From assembly GCA_030601665.1 (NCBI GenBank), contig JAUWBP010000013.1, forward strand, positions 1 to 14,242: a DNA stretch of 14,242 nt. Reading direction: 5' to 3'. The stretch is from Hadesarchaea archaeon (GTDB taxonomy: Archaea; Hadarchaeota; Hadarchaeia; Hadarchaeales; Hadarchaeaceae). Below are positions 1-6,211 of this stretch, piece by piece. Both the position numbers and the translations under genes were made by a program. The notes beneath the pieces were generated by a model. That model made no database searches. It was not told where the DNA came from and saw only the letters and a list, made by a program, of their open reading frames with translations. The number at the start of each line of letters is the position of its first letter. The stretch's first letter is position 1.

Positions 1-625
1 CGGCAACGCGAGCGGATGGTCGAATGGCTACAAGCTCGTTATCAGGGCGCCACCCAAAGCCCCAACGCTTATCACACCAGCCGATGAGGCGATCACGAAC
101 GACGACACCCCAACTTTTGGGTGGGCTGGAGGCAATGCAGATAATTATCGCTTGTTGGTTGATAGTGATAACGAATTTTCCTCACCCAAGGTTGATGTCC
201 TCCTCGGGATAACCGACAGCTACACTGTTGCAGATGAGGAGGCTTTGAGCGATGACGACTACTACTGGAAAGTAATCGCAAGTGTGAGGGAGAGCCAAGA
301 CTCCTCTTCGGTCTGGAGGTTCATCGTTGATACCACTCCACCCGTGGCGGCAACGCTTCACGCACCCGAAAATGGGACGACAGTGAGCGATAACACCCCA
401 ACGTTTGAGTGGACAGTTGGCGCCGGGGCTGTGGAGCATCGCTTGCTCGTCAGTGTTGATCCCGACTTCTCACAGCTCGTGGTGGACACTCTCCTCGACA
501 TCCCGGGGAATACTTACACACCGTCCCCACTTGCGGATGATAACTACTGGTGGAAGGTAATCGCGACCGATAGAGCAGGCAATGAAAGCGAGTCTTCTGT
601 TTGGACGTTTGCCATGGAGACCTAG
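1..625 (+). CDS. Ig-like-repeat surface/secreted protein, C-terminal fragment (5' partial)
   Basis: The reading frame is open from base 2 at the window edge, so only the last ~207 residues are visible and the true start lies upstream; the in-frame ATG at 152 falls inside a repeat and is not a start. Two diverged tandem units of about 95 residues can be seen. Each has a Pro-rich lead-in, a (N/S)D(D/N)TPTF(G/E)W motif, a Leu-Leu-Val-(D/S) strand and a closing (S/A)DD(D/N)Y(Y/W)WKVIA motif. The units are separated by a VDTTPP linker. This beta-rich, acidic, Cys-free pattern is typical of Ig-like or FN3-like stalk domains in archaeal cell-surface proteins. The protein ends in WTFAMET with no transmembrane helix, Arg-rich tail or PGF-CTERM-like sorting signal. 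Extracellular location is inference. The ligand is unknown. It ends about 100 bp before hisS and is probably unrelated to it. Confidence 0.8.
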   Translation, partial: GNASGWSNGYKLVIRAPPKAPTLITPADEAITNDDTPTFGWAGGNADNYRLLVDSDNEFSSPKVDVLLGITDSYTVADEEALSDDDYYWKVIASVRESQDSSSVWRFIVDTTPPVAATLHAPENGTTVSDNTPTFEWTVGAGAVEHRLLVSVDPDFSQLVVDTLLDIPGNTYTPSPLADDNYWWKVIATDRAGNESESSVWTFAMET

Positions 626-675
626 CCCCTAACTGCAGAGCTTATCCTCAATTTTCATCGGTAACAGGCGGACGT

Positions 676-690
676 TTAAAGAAGCTTTAA
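676..690 (+). promoter_or_regulatory. Candidate hisS promoter region with TTAAAG/CTTTAA inverted repeat
   Basis: An AT-rich patch holds a perfect 6-bp inverted repeat, TTAAAG-aag-CTTTAA. The right arm is 37-42 bp before the hisS ATG. Used as a TATA box it would start a transcript near 715 with a short leader carrying the ribosome-binding site. The rest of the 626-726 gap shows no other gene. This is inference from spacing only. Confidence 0.35.
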
Positions 691-717
691 GAAGTTTCGA
701 AAAGTAACTGCGTCAGA

Positions 718-725
718 GGCGGTGG
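718..725 (+). promoter_or_regulatory. hisS ribosome-binding site
   Basis: GGCGGTGG lies directly upstream of the ATG at 727. It resembles the archaeal GGTGA/GGAGGTG core but the spacing is short. It supports the ATG at 727, which also gives the normal histidyl-tRNA synthetase N-terminus QRPKGTKDL. Confidence 0.45.
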
Positions 726-726
726 A

Positions 727-1995
727 ATGCAGAGGCCAAAGGGGACCAAGGACCTCTTCGGTGAGGAACTTGCCAGTATTCGCCACGTTGAGCGTACGAT
801 GGGCGACGTTTTCAAGCGCTATGGTTATGAGGAGGTCGAGACTCCAATTTTCGAGCAACTCAAGCTGTTTGAGAAAAAGAGCGGCGAAAGCGTGGTGAAG
901 CAACTCTATGCATTCAAGGATAAATCCGGTCGCGACCTCGCCTTGCGCCCGGAGCTAACCGCCCCAGTCGTCCGCCTTTACATTAACCAGCTCCGATCCG
1001 CACCCAAACCCGTGAAGCTCTGCTACTTCGGTAACTGCTTTCGCTACGAGGAGCCTCAAGCGCAGCGATGGAGGCAATTCTTGCAGTCGGGCACAGAGAT
1101 CATAGGTTCCGCTCGACCTGAGGCGGATGCAGAGGTGATAGCCCTTTCCTATGAAATCATGCGGGAGCTCGGTTTGTCGGACTACGAGCTCCACATAGGC
1201 CACACCCGTCTGCTTCGAGAGGTGCTTGCCCACACGGGGATGAAAGGGGATGTCCAAGACCCCATCATGCGGGCGATTGACAGCCGCGAGGAGACAAGGC
1301 TTCAAGCGGAGCTTGATCGCGCACACCTCAAAGCAGGGGATGAAAAAGTGCTTCGCTCATTGATTACCCTGCGTGGGGGTATGAAAGTGTTGAAGCAAGC
1401 GGAGAAACTTGTCGCGGATCTACCGAAGGCCAAAACAGCGCTGAAGAACCTGCATGAAATCCTTGAGCACACTCGCTCGTTTGGGGTCGAGAAATTCACG
1501 GTTGACCTTGGAATCGCCCGCGGGCTGGAGTATTACACGGATCTCGTGTTCGAGCTCTACGTCGATGGTGTCCAAGTTGCGGGGGGCGGCCGGTACGATG
1601 AACTCATCGAGCTCTTGGGAGGCGACCCCTGTCCAGCCGTCGGTGTCGGGTTCGGCGTCAATCGCATTGCTCGGGCACTTTTGAAACGGGGGATGATAGT
1701 TCCGCGTGAGCGATTGGATTGTGTGGTCCTCCCTGCAGGCGAAGAGGTGCTCAGCGAATGCCTAAAAATTGTGGGGGAGCTGCGCAGAGCTGGCTTGCTC
1801 ATCGATGTCGACCTGATGGGACGCAAGCTGAGCAAGGCGATTGCATACGCGAATGCCCGAGGGGCCAAAAGTGCCATCATAGTCGGGGTGAAAGACCTCA
1901 AGGAAGGAAAGGTGACGCTTCGCGATATGCGTACGGGCAAGCAAGAGCTAGTCGCGCGCAAGGAGCTCGCGGGTAAGCTAAAAACGGTGCCCTAA
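727..1995 (+). CDS. hisS: Histidyl-tRNA synthetase
   Basis: Class II aminoacyl-tRNA synthetase that charges tRNA-His with histidine using ATP, in the cytosol. The 422-residue length is normal. Visible landmarks in order: the N-terminal PKGTKD motif (residues 4-9), ALRPELTAPVVR (72-83), motif 2 around CFRYEEPQ (104-111) with FLQSGTEIIG following, the histidine-specific ARGLEYYT motif (264-271), GGGRYDEL (286-293), motif 3 AVGVGFGVNRI (304-314), and the C-terminal anticodon-binding alpha/beta domain (about 331-415). The ATG start is chosen for the family N-terminus and the upstream GGTGG. The last 18 bp overlap the end of the convergent TIM-barrel gene on the minus strand. It appears monocistronic. 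No key motif is missing. Confidence 0.97.
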   Translation: MQRPKGTKDLFGEELASIRHVERTMGDVFKRYGYEEVETPIFEQLKLFEKKSGESVVKQLYAFKDKSGRDLALRPELTAPVVRLYINQLRSAPKPVKLCYFGNCFRYEEPQAQRWRQFLQSGTEIIGSARPEADAEVIALSYEIMRELGLSDYELHIGHTRLLREVLAHTGMKGDVQDPIMRAIDSREETRLQAELDRAHLKAGDEKVLRSLITLRGGMKVLKQAEKLVADLPKAKTALKNLHEILEHTRSFGVEKFTVDLGIARGLEYYTDLVFELYVDGVQVAGGGRYDELIELLGGDPCPAVGVGFGVNRIARALLKRGMIVPRERLDCVVLPAGEEVLSECLKIVGELRRAGLLIDVDLMGRKLSKAIAYANARGAKSAIIVGVKDLKEGKVTLRDMRTGKQELVARKELAGKLKTVP

Positions 1996-2811
1996 TCTCT
2001 CGAATGTGCGTTTCATCTCGAGGGAGTCATTTTCCAGAATGGGTGACTCGGAGATTAGGGTGATGTTAACTTTTCGCTTGAGCACTTCCCTAGCGAGTGG
2101 CTCGAATGGTGGCTTATCCACTTTGAGCTCGAGGTGACGTCGCTCGTTTCCCTGCCACGGCGCTTTGGCAGGAGCCCACTCCATGCCGGTGAAGTGCGCG
2201 TGTAGGCGCTTCAGCTTCAGCGGCTTCAACTTTTCGAATACTTCGCTGTAGTCTATCCTCCCCGCCTGCCTCGCGTAGATGTGGGCGAAATCCACCACAG
2301 GTGCACATCCCTTGAGTTTCTTGCAGATCTCGATTATTTCATCGAGTGTCCCGAATTGGCTCACCTTGCCGGTCGTCTCCAGTCCCAGCCTTACCCTTTT
2401 TATCTCCTTCCCGCGCATCCGGTTGAGCATATCCCGGCAAGCCCCTTCGATTGCGTTGAACGCGGTTTCAGGTATTAGATCCCCGTAAAAGCCAGGGTGG
2501 AAAACAGCAACTTCCGCGCCCATGTGAAAAGCCCGCTCGACGGAATCGAGGATGCGTTGCTTTGAGGCATCAAGCTTTTCTTTTTCCTGTGAGCACAAGT
2601 TGACGAAATATGGGCAATGGACTGATAGGAGGATGCTTAGCTTCTTCGCAACCCTCCCTGTTTCCTTGGCTATCTCGTTGCTCATCCCAACTCGGCGGAC
2701 AAACTCAACTTCGAACGCGTTTAGCTTGAGTTCGGCCACACATTTAATGCCCCCGATTGTCGTTCTTTCATTGCTCACGGTTGGGATGCCCGCGGGACCC
2801 AAGTAAATCAT
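1978..2811 (-). CDS. Endonuclease IV-like (AP endonuclease family 2) TIM-barrel protein
   Basis: Predicted 277-residue TIM barrel of the Nfo/xylose-isomerase-like superfamily; bacterial Nfo cuts DNA at abasic sites using three zinc ions. Positions resembling the Nfo metal ligands are visible in order: H65 (SVHCPY), H105 (VFHPG), E145 (LETTGK), D174 and H177 (VVDFAHIY), H206 (LHAHFTG), H226 in NERRHLEL, and E255 (LISESP). The usual Asp-x-His pair of the third zinc site is replaced here by an ERRH segment, so one ligand may differ or be shifted; this ERRH form may mark an archaeal subfamily. The ATG at 2811 is preceded by GGGGAA. The 3' end overlaps hisS by 18 bp, and the gene is divergent from the CDP-alcohol transferase with about 56 bp between. 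AP-site nuclease is the best guess; a sugar isomerase-like role is not excluded. Confidence 0.8.
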   Translation of the reverse strand: MIYLGPAGIPTVSNERTTIGGIKCVAELKLNAFEVEFVRRVGMSNEIAKETGRVAKKLSILLSVHCPYFVNLCSQEKEKLDASKQRILDSVERAFHMGAEVAVFHPGFYGDLIPETAFNAIEGACRDMLNRMRGKEIKRVRLGLETTGKVSQFGTLDEIIEICKKLKGCAPVVDFAHIYARQAGRIDYSEVFEKLKPLKLKRLHAHFTGMEWAPAKAPWQGNERRHLELKVDKPPFEPLAREVLKRKVNITLISESPILENDSLEMKRTFERLGHRF

Positions 2812-2855
2812 TCATTCCCCAAAACACTTATGACTGCAGGCAAAAACCTTGCGCT

Positions 2856-2859
2856 GGGT
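2856..2859 (+). promoter_or_regulatory. Ribosome-binding site deciding a GTG start
   Basis: GGGT sits 5 bp before a GTG at 2865 and 8 bp before a GTG at 2868. It supports a start here instead of at the in-frame ATG-less extension that would overlap the divergent gene. A later in-frame ATG at 2904 would remove conserved N-terminal residues. Confidence 0.4.
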
Positions 2860-2867
2860 ATGAAGTG

Positions 2868-3458
2868 GTGCTGAGCAGGGTCCGAGATCGAGTAAGTCGT
2901 TTAATGGAGCCCGTGGCTAAAGCCTTTGCAAGGACGGGCCTCACCCCAAACGCTTTTACTTTAATCGGGTTGGTTGTGGGCGTTGTTGCGGCCCTCCTTT
3001 TCGCTTACGGGATGCAACTTTGGGCTGGGTTTGTTCTCATCATCTGTGGGTTTTTTGATATCATCGACGGCGCTGTTGCTAGGGTGATTGGCAGGGAGAC
3101 AGCGTTCGGGGGAGTACTCGACTCAGTCGTAGATCGGTATGTGGATTTCTTGATTTTCGCGGGCATCATCTACGCTTTCATCAACGGTGAGATCGCTGAA
3201 GCGGGTCTTCTGTCTGGTTGGGCATGGGGAATTCTAGCCATCGTTGGAAGCTTGATGGTCAGCTACACTCGCGCCAGAGCAGAGGCAGCTGGCTCAGGTA
3301 AGCTCGATGTGGGAGTGGCCGAGCGAGGGGAGCGGATCATCATTCTAGCCGTCGGGGCATTGATTGGATATACGCAATACGCAGTGGTTCTAATCGTGAT
3401 CTTGACCCACCTCACCGTGGCTCAGAGATTGTTCGCCGCGAAGCTCCGCCTGTCCTAA
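2868..3458 (+). CDS. CDP-alcohol phosphatidyltransferase, probable archaetidylinositol phosphate synthase
   Basis: Integral membrane enzyme that joins a CDP-activated archaeal lipid (CDP-archaeol) to a polar alcohol, here most likely inositol 1-phosphate. Counting from the GTG at 2868 gives 196 residues, normal for the family. The signature DGx2ARx8Gx3Dx3D is intact (D67, G68, A71, R72, G81, D85, D89). Further on, SYTRARAEAAG (132-142) and DVGVAERGER (147-156) resemble the inositol-phosphate-using branch (archaeal AIPS and mycobacterial PgsA1). About five to six hydrophobic segments lie at roughly 29-49, 51-70, 91-106, 117-133 and 157-188. The substrate call is strengthened by myo-inositol-phosphate synthase 0.8 kb downstream. 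Its stop codon directly abuts the stop of the convergent PadR-like gene. The exact start (2865, 2868 or 2904) is uncertain. Confidence 0.88.
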   Translation: MLSRVRDRVSRLMEPVAKAFARTGLTPNAFTLIGLVVGVVAALLFAYGMQLWAGFVLIICGFFDIIDGAVARVIGRETAFGGVLDSVVDRYVDFLIFAGIIYAFINGEIAEAGLLSGWAWGILAIVGSLMVSYTRARAEAAGSGKLDVGVAERGERIIILAVGALIGYTQYAVVLIVILTHLTVAQRLFAAKLRLS

Positions 3459-3800
3459 CTACTTTCCCAAAAGTTTCGAGCTGAATTCTTTTAGGTACGT
3501 TATCCCTTCCTCCAGCAAATCCTCGCCTTTCCTCGTTATTTTGTAGTACTTGCGCGCGGGCTTGCCTCGTTGCTCTCGCCACTCTATCGTGACGTAGCCC
3601 CCGCGCTGGAGGCGGTAGAGCACAAGGTAAGAGGTAACGGTCGCGGGTTTCCACCCGAATTGCTTGATTACCTCTTGTCGTAGTTCATACCCGTACATCT
3701 GGCGCTTTTTCAAGAGCTTTAGAAAATAAGGCCATAATAGTTCCACAGTCGTCTTTTTCTTCAACCTCCGAATCGCCAAAAGACCCCCTGCTTCAATCAA
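3459..3800 (-). CDS. PadR-like winged-helix transcriptional regulator
   Basis: Small protein of at most 113 residues with a PadR-type winged-helix DNA-binding domain. The MYGYELRQEV helix (about 35-44) and the WKPATVTSYLVLYRLQRGGYV recognition-helix region (about 50-70, ending in the wing) are followed by an EQRGKPARKYYKITRKGEDLL wing/helix pattern (about 76-97). The long C-terminal dimerisation helix of classical PadR is short here. The longest frame begins with TTG directly after a stop, at 3800, but the nearest TATA-like box lies only about 8-17 bp before it. The second TTG at 3779, preceded by GGGGGT, fits the promoter better and gives 106 residues. The ligand and target are unknown. It is divergent from the zinc-ribbon nuclease gene and convergent, with a zero-base gap, with the lipid transferase, so either could be its target. 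Confidence 0.78.
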   Translation of the reverse strand: MIEAGGLLAIRRLKKKTTVELLWPYFLKLLKKRQMYGYELRQEVIKQFGWKPATVTSYLVLYRLQRGGYVTIEWREQRGKPARKYYKITRKGEDLLEEGITYLKEFSSKLLGK

Positions 3801-3807
3801 TCACAAG

Positions 3808-3817
3808 CCTTAAATAG
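3808..3817. promoter_or_regulatory. Shared TATA-like box between divergent regulator and nuclease genes
   Basis: CCTTAAATAG reads CTATTTAAGG on the other strand, so it can serve as a TATA box in both directions. It lies about 33-42 bp before the ATG at 3850 and about 29-38 bp before the TTG at 3779. With roughly 80 bp between the likely starts, the two promoters must overlap, which fits autoregulation by the PadR-like protein. This is inference. Confidence 0.4.
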
Positions 3818-3849
3818 TTTATTTCATGAGCTATCTCCAAGGTTGAAAT

Positions 3850-4230
3850 ATGGTTGTAACAAATATACATTGCGAAAATTGTGGATACGAGTGGCGCCCA
3901 CGGGGGAAACCTAAAAGGTGTCCTTCATGTCAAGCTATGCTGGGTGAAACGAAGGTCCGCAAGTGGAAACGCGCAGAGAAAAAATTGGCAGAGTTACTTG
4001 CTTTACGCGGTTGGCGCTTGGAGCCCACAGGTGGACAGAAAATAATAGATGTCCACGCCAAGCGGGCTGGGAGGAAACTGTTCATTGATGTTAAGTCAGG
4101 TCATAGCTATCACATTAGACGTTCACAGCTAGAGGGCTTACTCAAGTACCACGGCAAAACATCAGATGTAGGTTTCGCTTGTGAAATGGATGGAAAGTTT
4201 TATCTCTTCATGTTAGAATATATCCTCTAA
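3850..4230 (+). CDS. Zinc-ribbon plus PD-(D/E)XK (Holliday-junction-resolvase-like) nuclease domain protein
   Basis: A 126-residue protein of unassigned function with two visible parts. The N-terminus is a zinc ribbon: C8-x2-C11 and C24-x2-C27. It is followed by a basic linker and a domain with the layout of archaeal Hjc-type PD-(D/E)XK nucleases: helix glutamate E43 (RAEKKLAELLALRGW), catalytic-type D67 (IIDVHA), then D80-V-K82-S (FIDVKSG), and a glutamine helix Q93 (SQLEGLLKYH). Metal-dependent DNA or RNA cleavage is inferred from this motif set; the substrate is unknown. Upstream AAGGTTGA supports the ATG. By hand count it is about 45% GC, against roughly 60% in a sampled neighbour, which may mark transfer or weak expression. 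It sits 24 bp before the inositol synthase and may be cotranscribed with it. A non-cleaving nucleic-acid-binding role is possible. Confidence 0.75.
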   Translation: MVVTNIHCENCGYEWRPRGKPKRCPSCQAMLGETKVRKWKRAEKKLAELLALRGWRLEPTGGQKIIDVHAKRAGRKLFIDVKSGHSYHIRRSQLEGLLKYHGKTSDVGFACEMDGKFYLFMLEYIL

Positions 4231-4245
4231 TCTTAGATTAGATAT

Positions 4246-4251
4246 GGTGAT
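4246..4251 (+). promoter_or_regulatory. Strong ribosome-binding site for inositol-phosphate synthase
   Basis: GGTGAT, a full match to the archaeal anti-Shine-Dalgarno core, ends 3 bp before the ATG at 4255. It fixes that start and suggests this gene is better translated than its neighbours. Confidence 0.6.
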
Positions 4252-4254
4252 TCA

Positions 4255-5328
4255 ATGTCTAAAATAAAGGTCGCGATTGTAGGTGTGGGAAATTGCGCTT
4301 CCTCGTTGGTGCAAGGCGTCGAGTATTACAAAGATGCACGCGAGGATCAGTTCGTGCCAGGCTTGATGCACGTAAACTTCGGCGGCCACCACATCCGAGA
4401 CATCGAGTTCGTCGCTGCCTTTGACATCAACGCGAACAAAGTTGGCAATGACCTCGCGGAAGCAATCTTCGCCCCCCCAAATTGCACAATTAAATTTAGC
4501 GACGTTTCAAAATTGGGTGTTGAGGTGATGAAGGCCCCGGCATTGGATGGCTTGGGCAAATACCTTAAACCAGTGATTCTCGTCGACCCCACGCAGAAGC
4601 CGGTGAACGTTGCCCGAGCGCTCAAAGACGCGGACGCAGATATCTTAGTAAGCTACCTGCCAGTCGGGAGCTACGAGGCATCCCGCTACTATGCTCAGCA
4701 GGCAATTGAGGCAGAATGCGGATTTATCAACTGCATCCCAGAATTCATAACATCTAACAAGGAGTGGGCGAAGCGCTTCGAGGATGCTGGGCTGCCTTGT
4801 GCGGGTGACGACATCAAATCTCAGGTCGGGGCAACTATCCTTCATCGCGTGCTCGCAAAGCTACTCATCGACCGGGGGGTCAAGCTCGAGGAGAGCTACC
4901 AACTCAACATAGGGGGAAACACCGACTTCCTTAATATGGTCGAGGAGGAACGCCTGATTTCGAAACGCGTGAGCAAGACGGAAGCAGTTTCAAGCCAAGT
5001 GCCATACGAGATCCCCCTTCGAATTGGTCCCAGCGATTACGTTCCCTTCCTGAATGACAACAAGGTATGTTATATTCATATGCGGGGCAGCAAATTCGGT
5101 AACATACCCCTTAGCATCGATGTAAAGCTCTCGGTCGAAGACTCCCCGAACAGTGCGGGTGTCGTGATCGACGCCATAAGGGGCGTGAAACTCGCTCTAG
5201 ATCGGGACATCGCCGGACCCCTGATTGGTATCTCGGCATATTTCTTCAAGCACCCACCCGTTCAGATGTCAGATGAGGACGCGAGGCGGGCCGTTGAGGA
5301 TTTTATAGCAGGCAGGAGGGAGCGATAG
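4255..5328 (+). CDS. ino1: Myo-inositol-1-phosphate synthase
   Basis: NAD-dependent isomerase/cyclase that turns glucose 6-phosphate into myo-inositol 1-phosphate (named 3-phosphate in some numbering), the headgroup precursor of inositol lipids and of di-myo-inositol phosphate-type solutes. The 357-residue length fits the short prokaryotic family. The N-terminal Rossmann motif VAIVGVGNCASSLVQG (6-21) binds NAD. Other family landmarks are SYLPVGS (133-139), the catalytic-region GDDIKSQVGAT (184-194) with Lys188, NIGGNTDFLNM (218-228), and the C-terminal VEDSPNSAGVVIDAIRG (294-310). A GGTGAT site fixes the start. The PfkB kinase begins one base after its stop, so the two are almost certainly cotranscribed. 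With the lipid transferase upstream, lipid headgroup supply is the likely role. Confidence 0.96.
   Translation: MSKIKVAIVGVGNCASSLVQGVEYYKDAREDQFVPGLMHVNFGGHHIRDIEFVAAFDINANKVGNDLAEAIFAPPNCTIKFSDVSKLGVEVMKAPALDGLGKYLKPVILVDPTQKPVNVARALKDADADILVSYLPVGSYEASRYYAQQAIEAECGFINCIPEFITSNKEWAKRFEDAGLPCAGDDIKSQVGATILHRVLAKLLIDRGVKLEESYQLNIGGNTDFLNMVEEERLISKRVSKTEAVSSQVPYEIPLRIGPSDYVPFLNDNKVCYIHMRGSKFGNIPLSIDVKLSVEDSPNSAGVVIDAIRGVKLALDRDIAGPLIGISAYFFKHPPVQMSDEDARRAVEDFIAGRRER
5314..5320 (+). promoter_or_regulatory. Ribosome-binding site supporting a TTG start
   Basis: AGGAGGG lies inside the 3' end of the inositol synthase gene, 9 bp before a TTG at 5330. It supports TTG as the kinase start and implies coupled translation. 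Confidence 0.5.
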
Positions 5329-5329
5329 C

Positions 5330-6211
5330 TTGCAGTTCGACACCATCGTGGTCGGGCATATAGCGATCGATATGAACGTGCTACCTTTGGGTGTCATCGA
5401 AAATGCCCTTGGCGGGGCGCCGACCTATGCGGGCCTCACATTTGCGGCCCTGAGAAAAAACATTGGCATTGTTTCAAAAGTTGGCGCCGATTTCCTTGAG
5501 AAGTTTCCCCCGATTTACAGCAAGCTCGGCCTGGACACCGAGGGCATCTTGGTGGCGGGTGAGTATACCACGACTTTTAAGAACACCTACGACGAGGCGG
5601 GCAATCGCAAGCAAGTTTGCAAACACGTGGCGCCGAGAATTTCCCCCGACGATATCCCAGCCGCTTATATCGACGCCCAAAGCTTCTACGTTTCTCCAAT
5701 CGCCAACGAGATAACGCCTGATATGCTCAAGGCAATCAAGCTTGAGTCGAACCTAGTCATGCTCGACCCCCAAGGGATTCTGAGGGAGATAAGCAAGGAT
5801 GGAAAAGTTGAGGTCAAATCCCGTGAGCTTGGCGGGTTCCTGAAACATGTTGACATAGTAAAAATAGGGAAGGAGGAAGCGGGGGCACTCGGGGGCGGTG
5901 CCAAGGAGGTCCTCGAAAGCCTTAGAGCGATGGGGCCAAAAATTGCGATCTTGACTAGGGGGAGGGATGCTTCGATGCTGCTCAGTGACGAAGGATTGGT
6001 CAAAATAGATTCCCTGAAAGTCGATGCTAAGGATCTGACAGGCGCTGGCGATGTCTTCGGTGCGGCATTCCTAACCAGGTATATCGCCACGCGTGATACG
6101 TTGGAGTCGGCAAAATTTGCGACCGCTGTCGCGGGGCTGAAAATAAAATACAAGGGCCCCACCGGCTTCCCTTCTGAGAAAGAGACTCTAAGGGCTTTTA
6201 GGAGCTTTTAA
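5330..6211 (+). CDS. PfkB-family carbohydrate kinase, candidate inositol kinase
   Basis: A 293-residue ribokinase/PfkB fold enzyme that would transfer phosphate from ATP to a sugar or cyclitol. Visible motifs are the N-terminal GHIAIDM (9-15), the substrate-side GGAPTYAG (28-35), a nucleotide-region ILTRGRDASMLL (207-218), and the PfkB signature DLTGAGDVFGAAF (235-247) with catalytic base Asp241 and the TGAGD anion hole. The start is TTG one base after the inositol synthase stop, with AGGAGGG upstream. The tight coupling suggests a substrate linked to inositol metabolism; an archaeal myo-inositol kinase of this superfamily is known from Thermococcus. That assignment is inference, and ribose, nucleoside or other sugar kinases are alternatives. 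The 3' end overlaps the end of the convergent proS by 4 bp. Confidence 0.85.
   Translation: MQFDTIVVGHIAIDMNVLPLGVIENALGGAPTYAGLTFAALRKNIGIVSKVGADFLEKFPPIYSKLGLDTEGILVAGEYTTTFKNTYDEAGNRKQVCKHVAPRISPDDIPAAYIDAQSFYVSPIANEITPDMLKAIKLESNLVMLDPQGILREISKDGKVEVKSRELGGFLKHVDIVKIGKEEAGALGGGAKEVLESLRAMGPKIAILTRGRDASMLLSDEGLVKIDSLKVDAKDLTGAGDVFGAAFLTRYIATRDTLESAKFATAVAGLKIKYKGPTGFPSEKETLRAFRSF

Noticed and set aside
2757..2867. Longer N-terminus for the CDP-alcohol transferase.
   Set aside because: It would overlap the divergent TIM-barrel gene start, has a composition unlike the family N-terminus, and lacks a ribosome-binding site; the GTG near 2865-2868 fits better.
4470..4478. Seven-C run in the inositol synthase gene as a possible frameshift site.
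   Set aside because: The protein stays continuous and conserved on both sides, so no frameshift is present.
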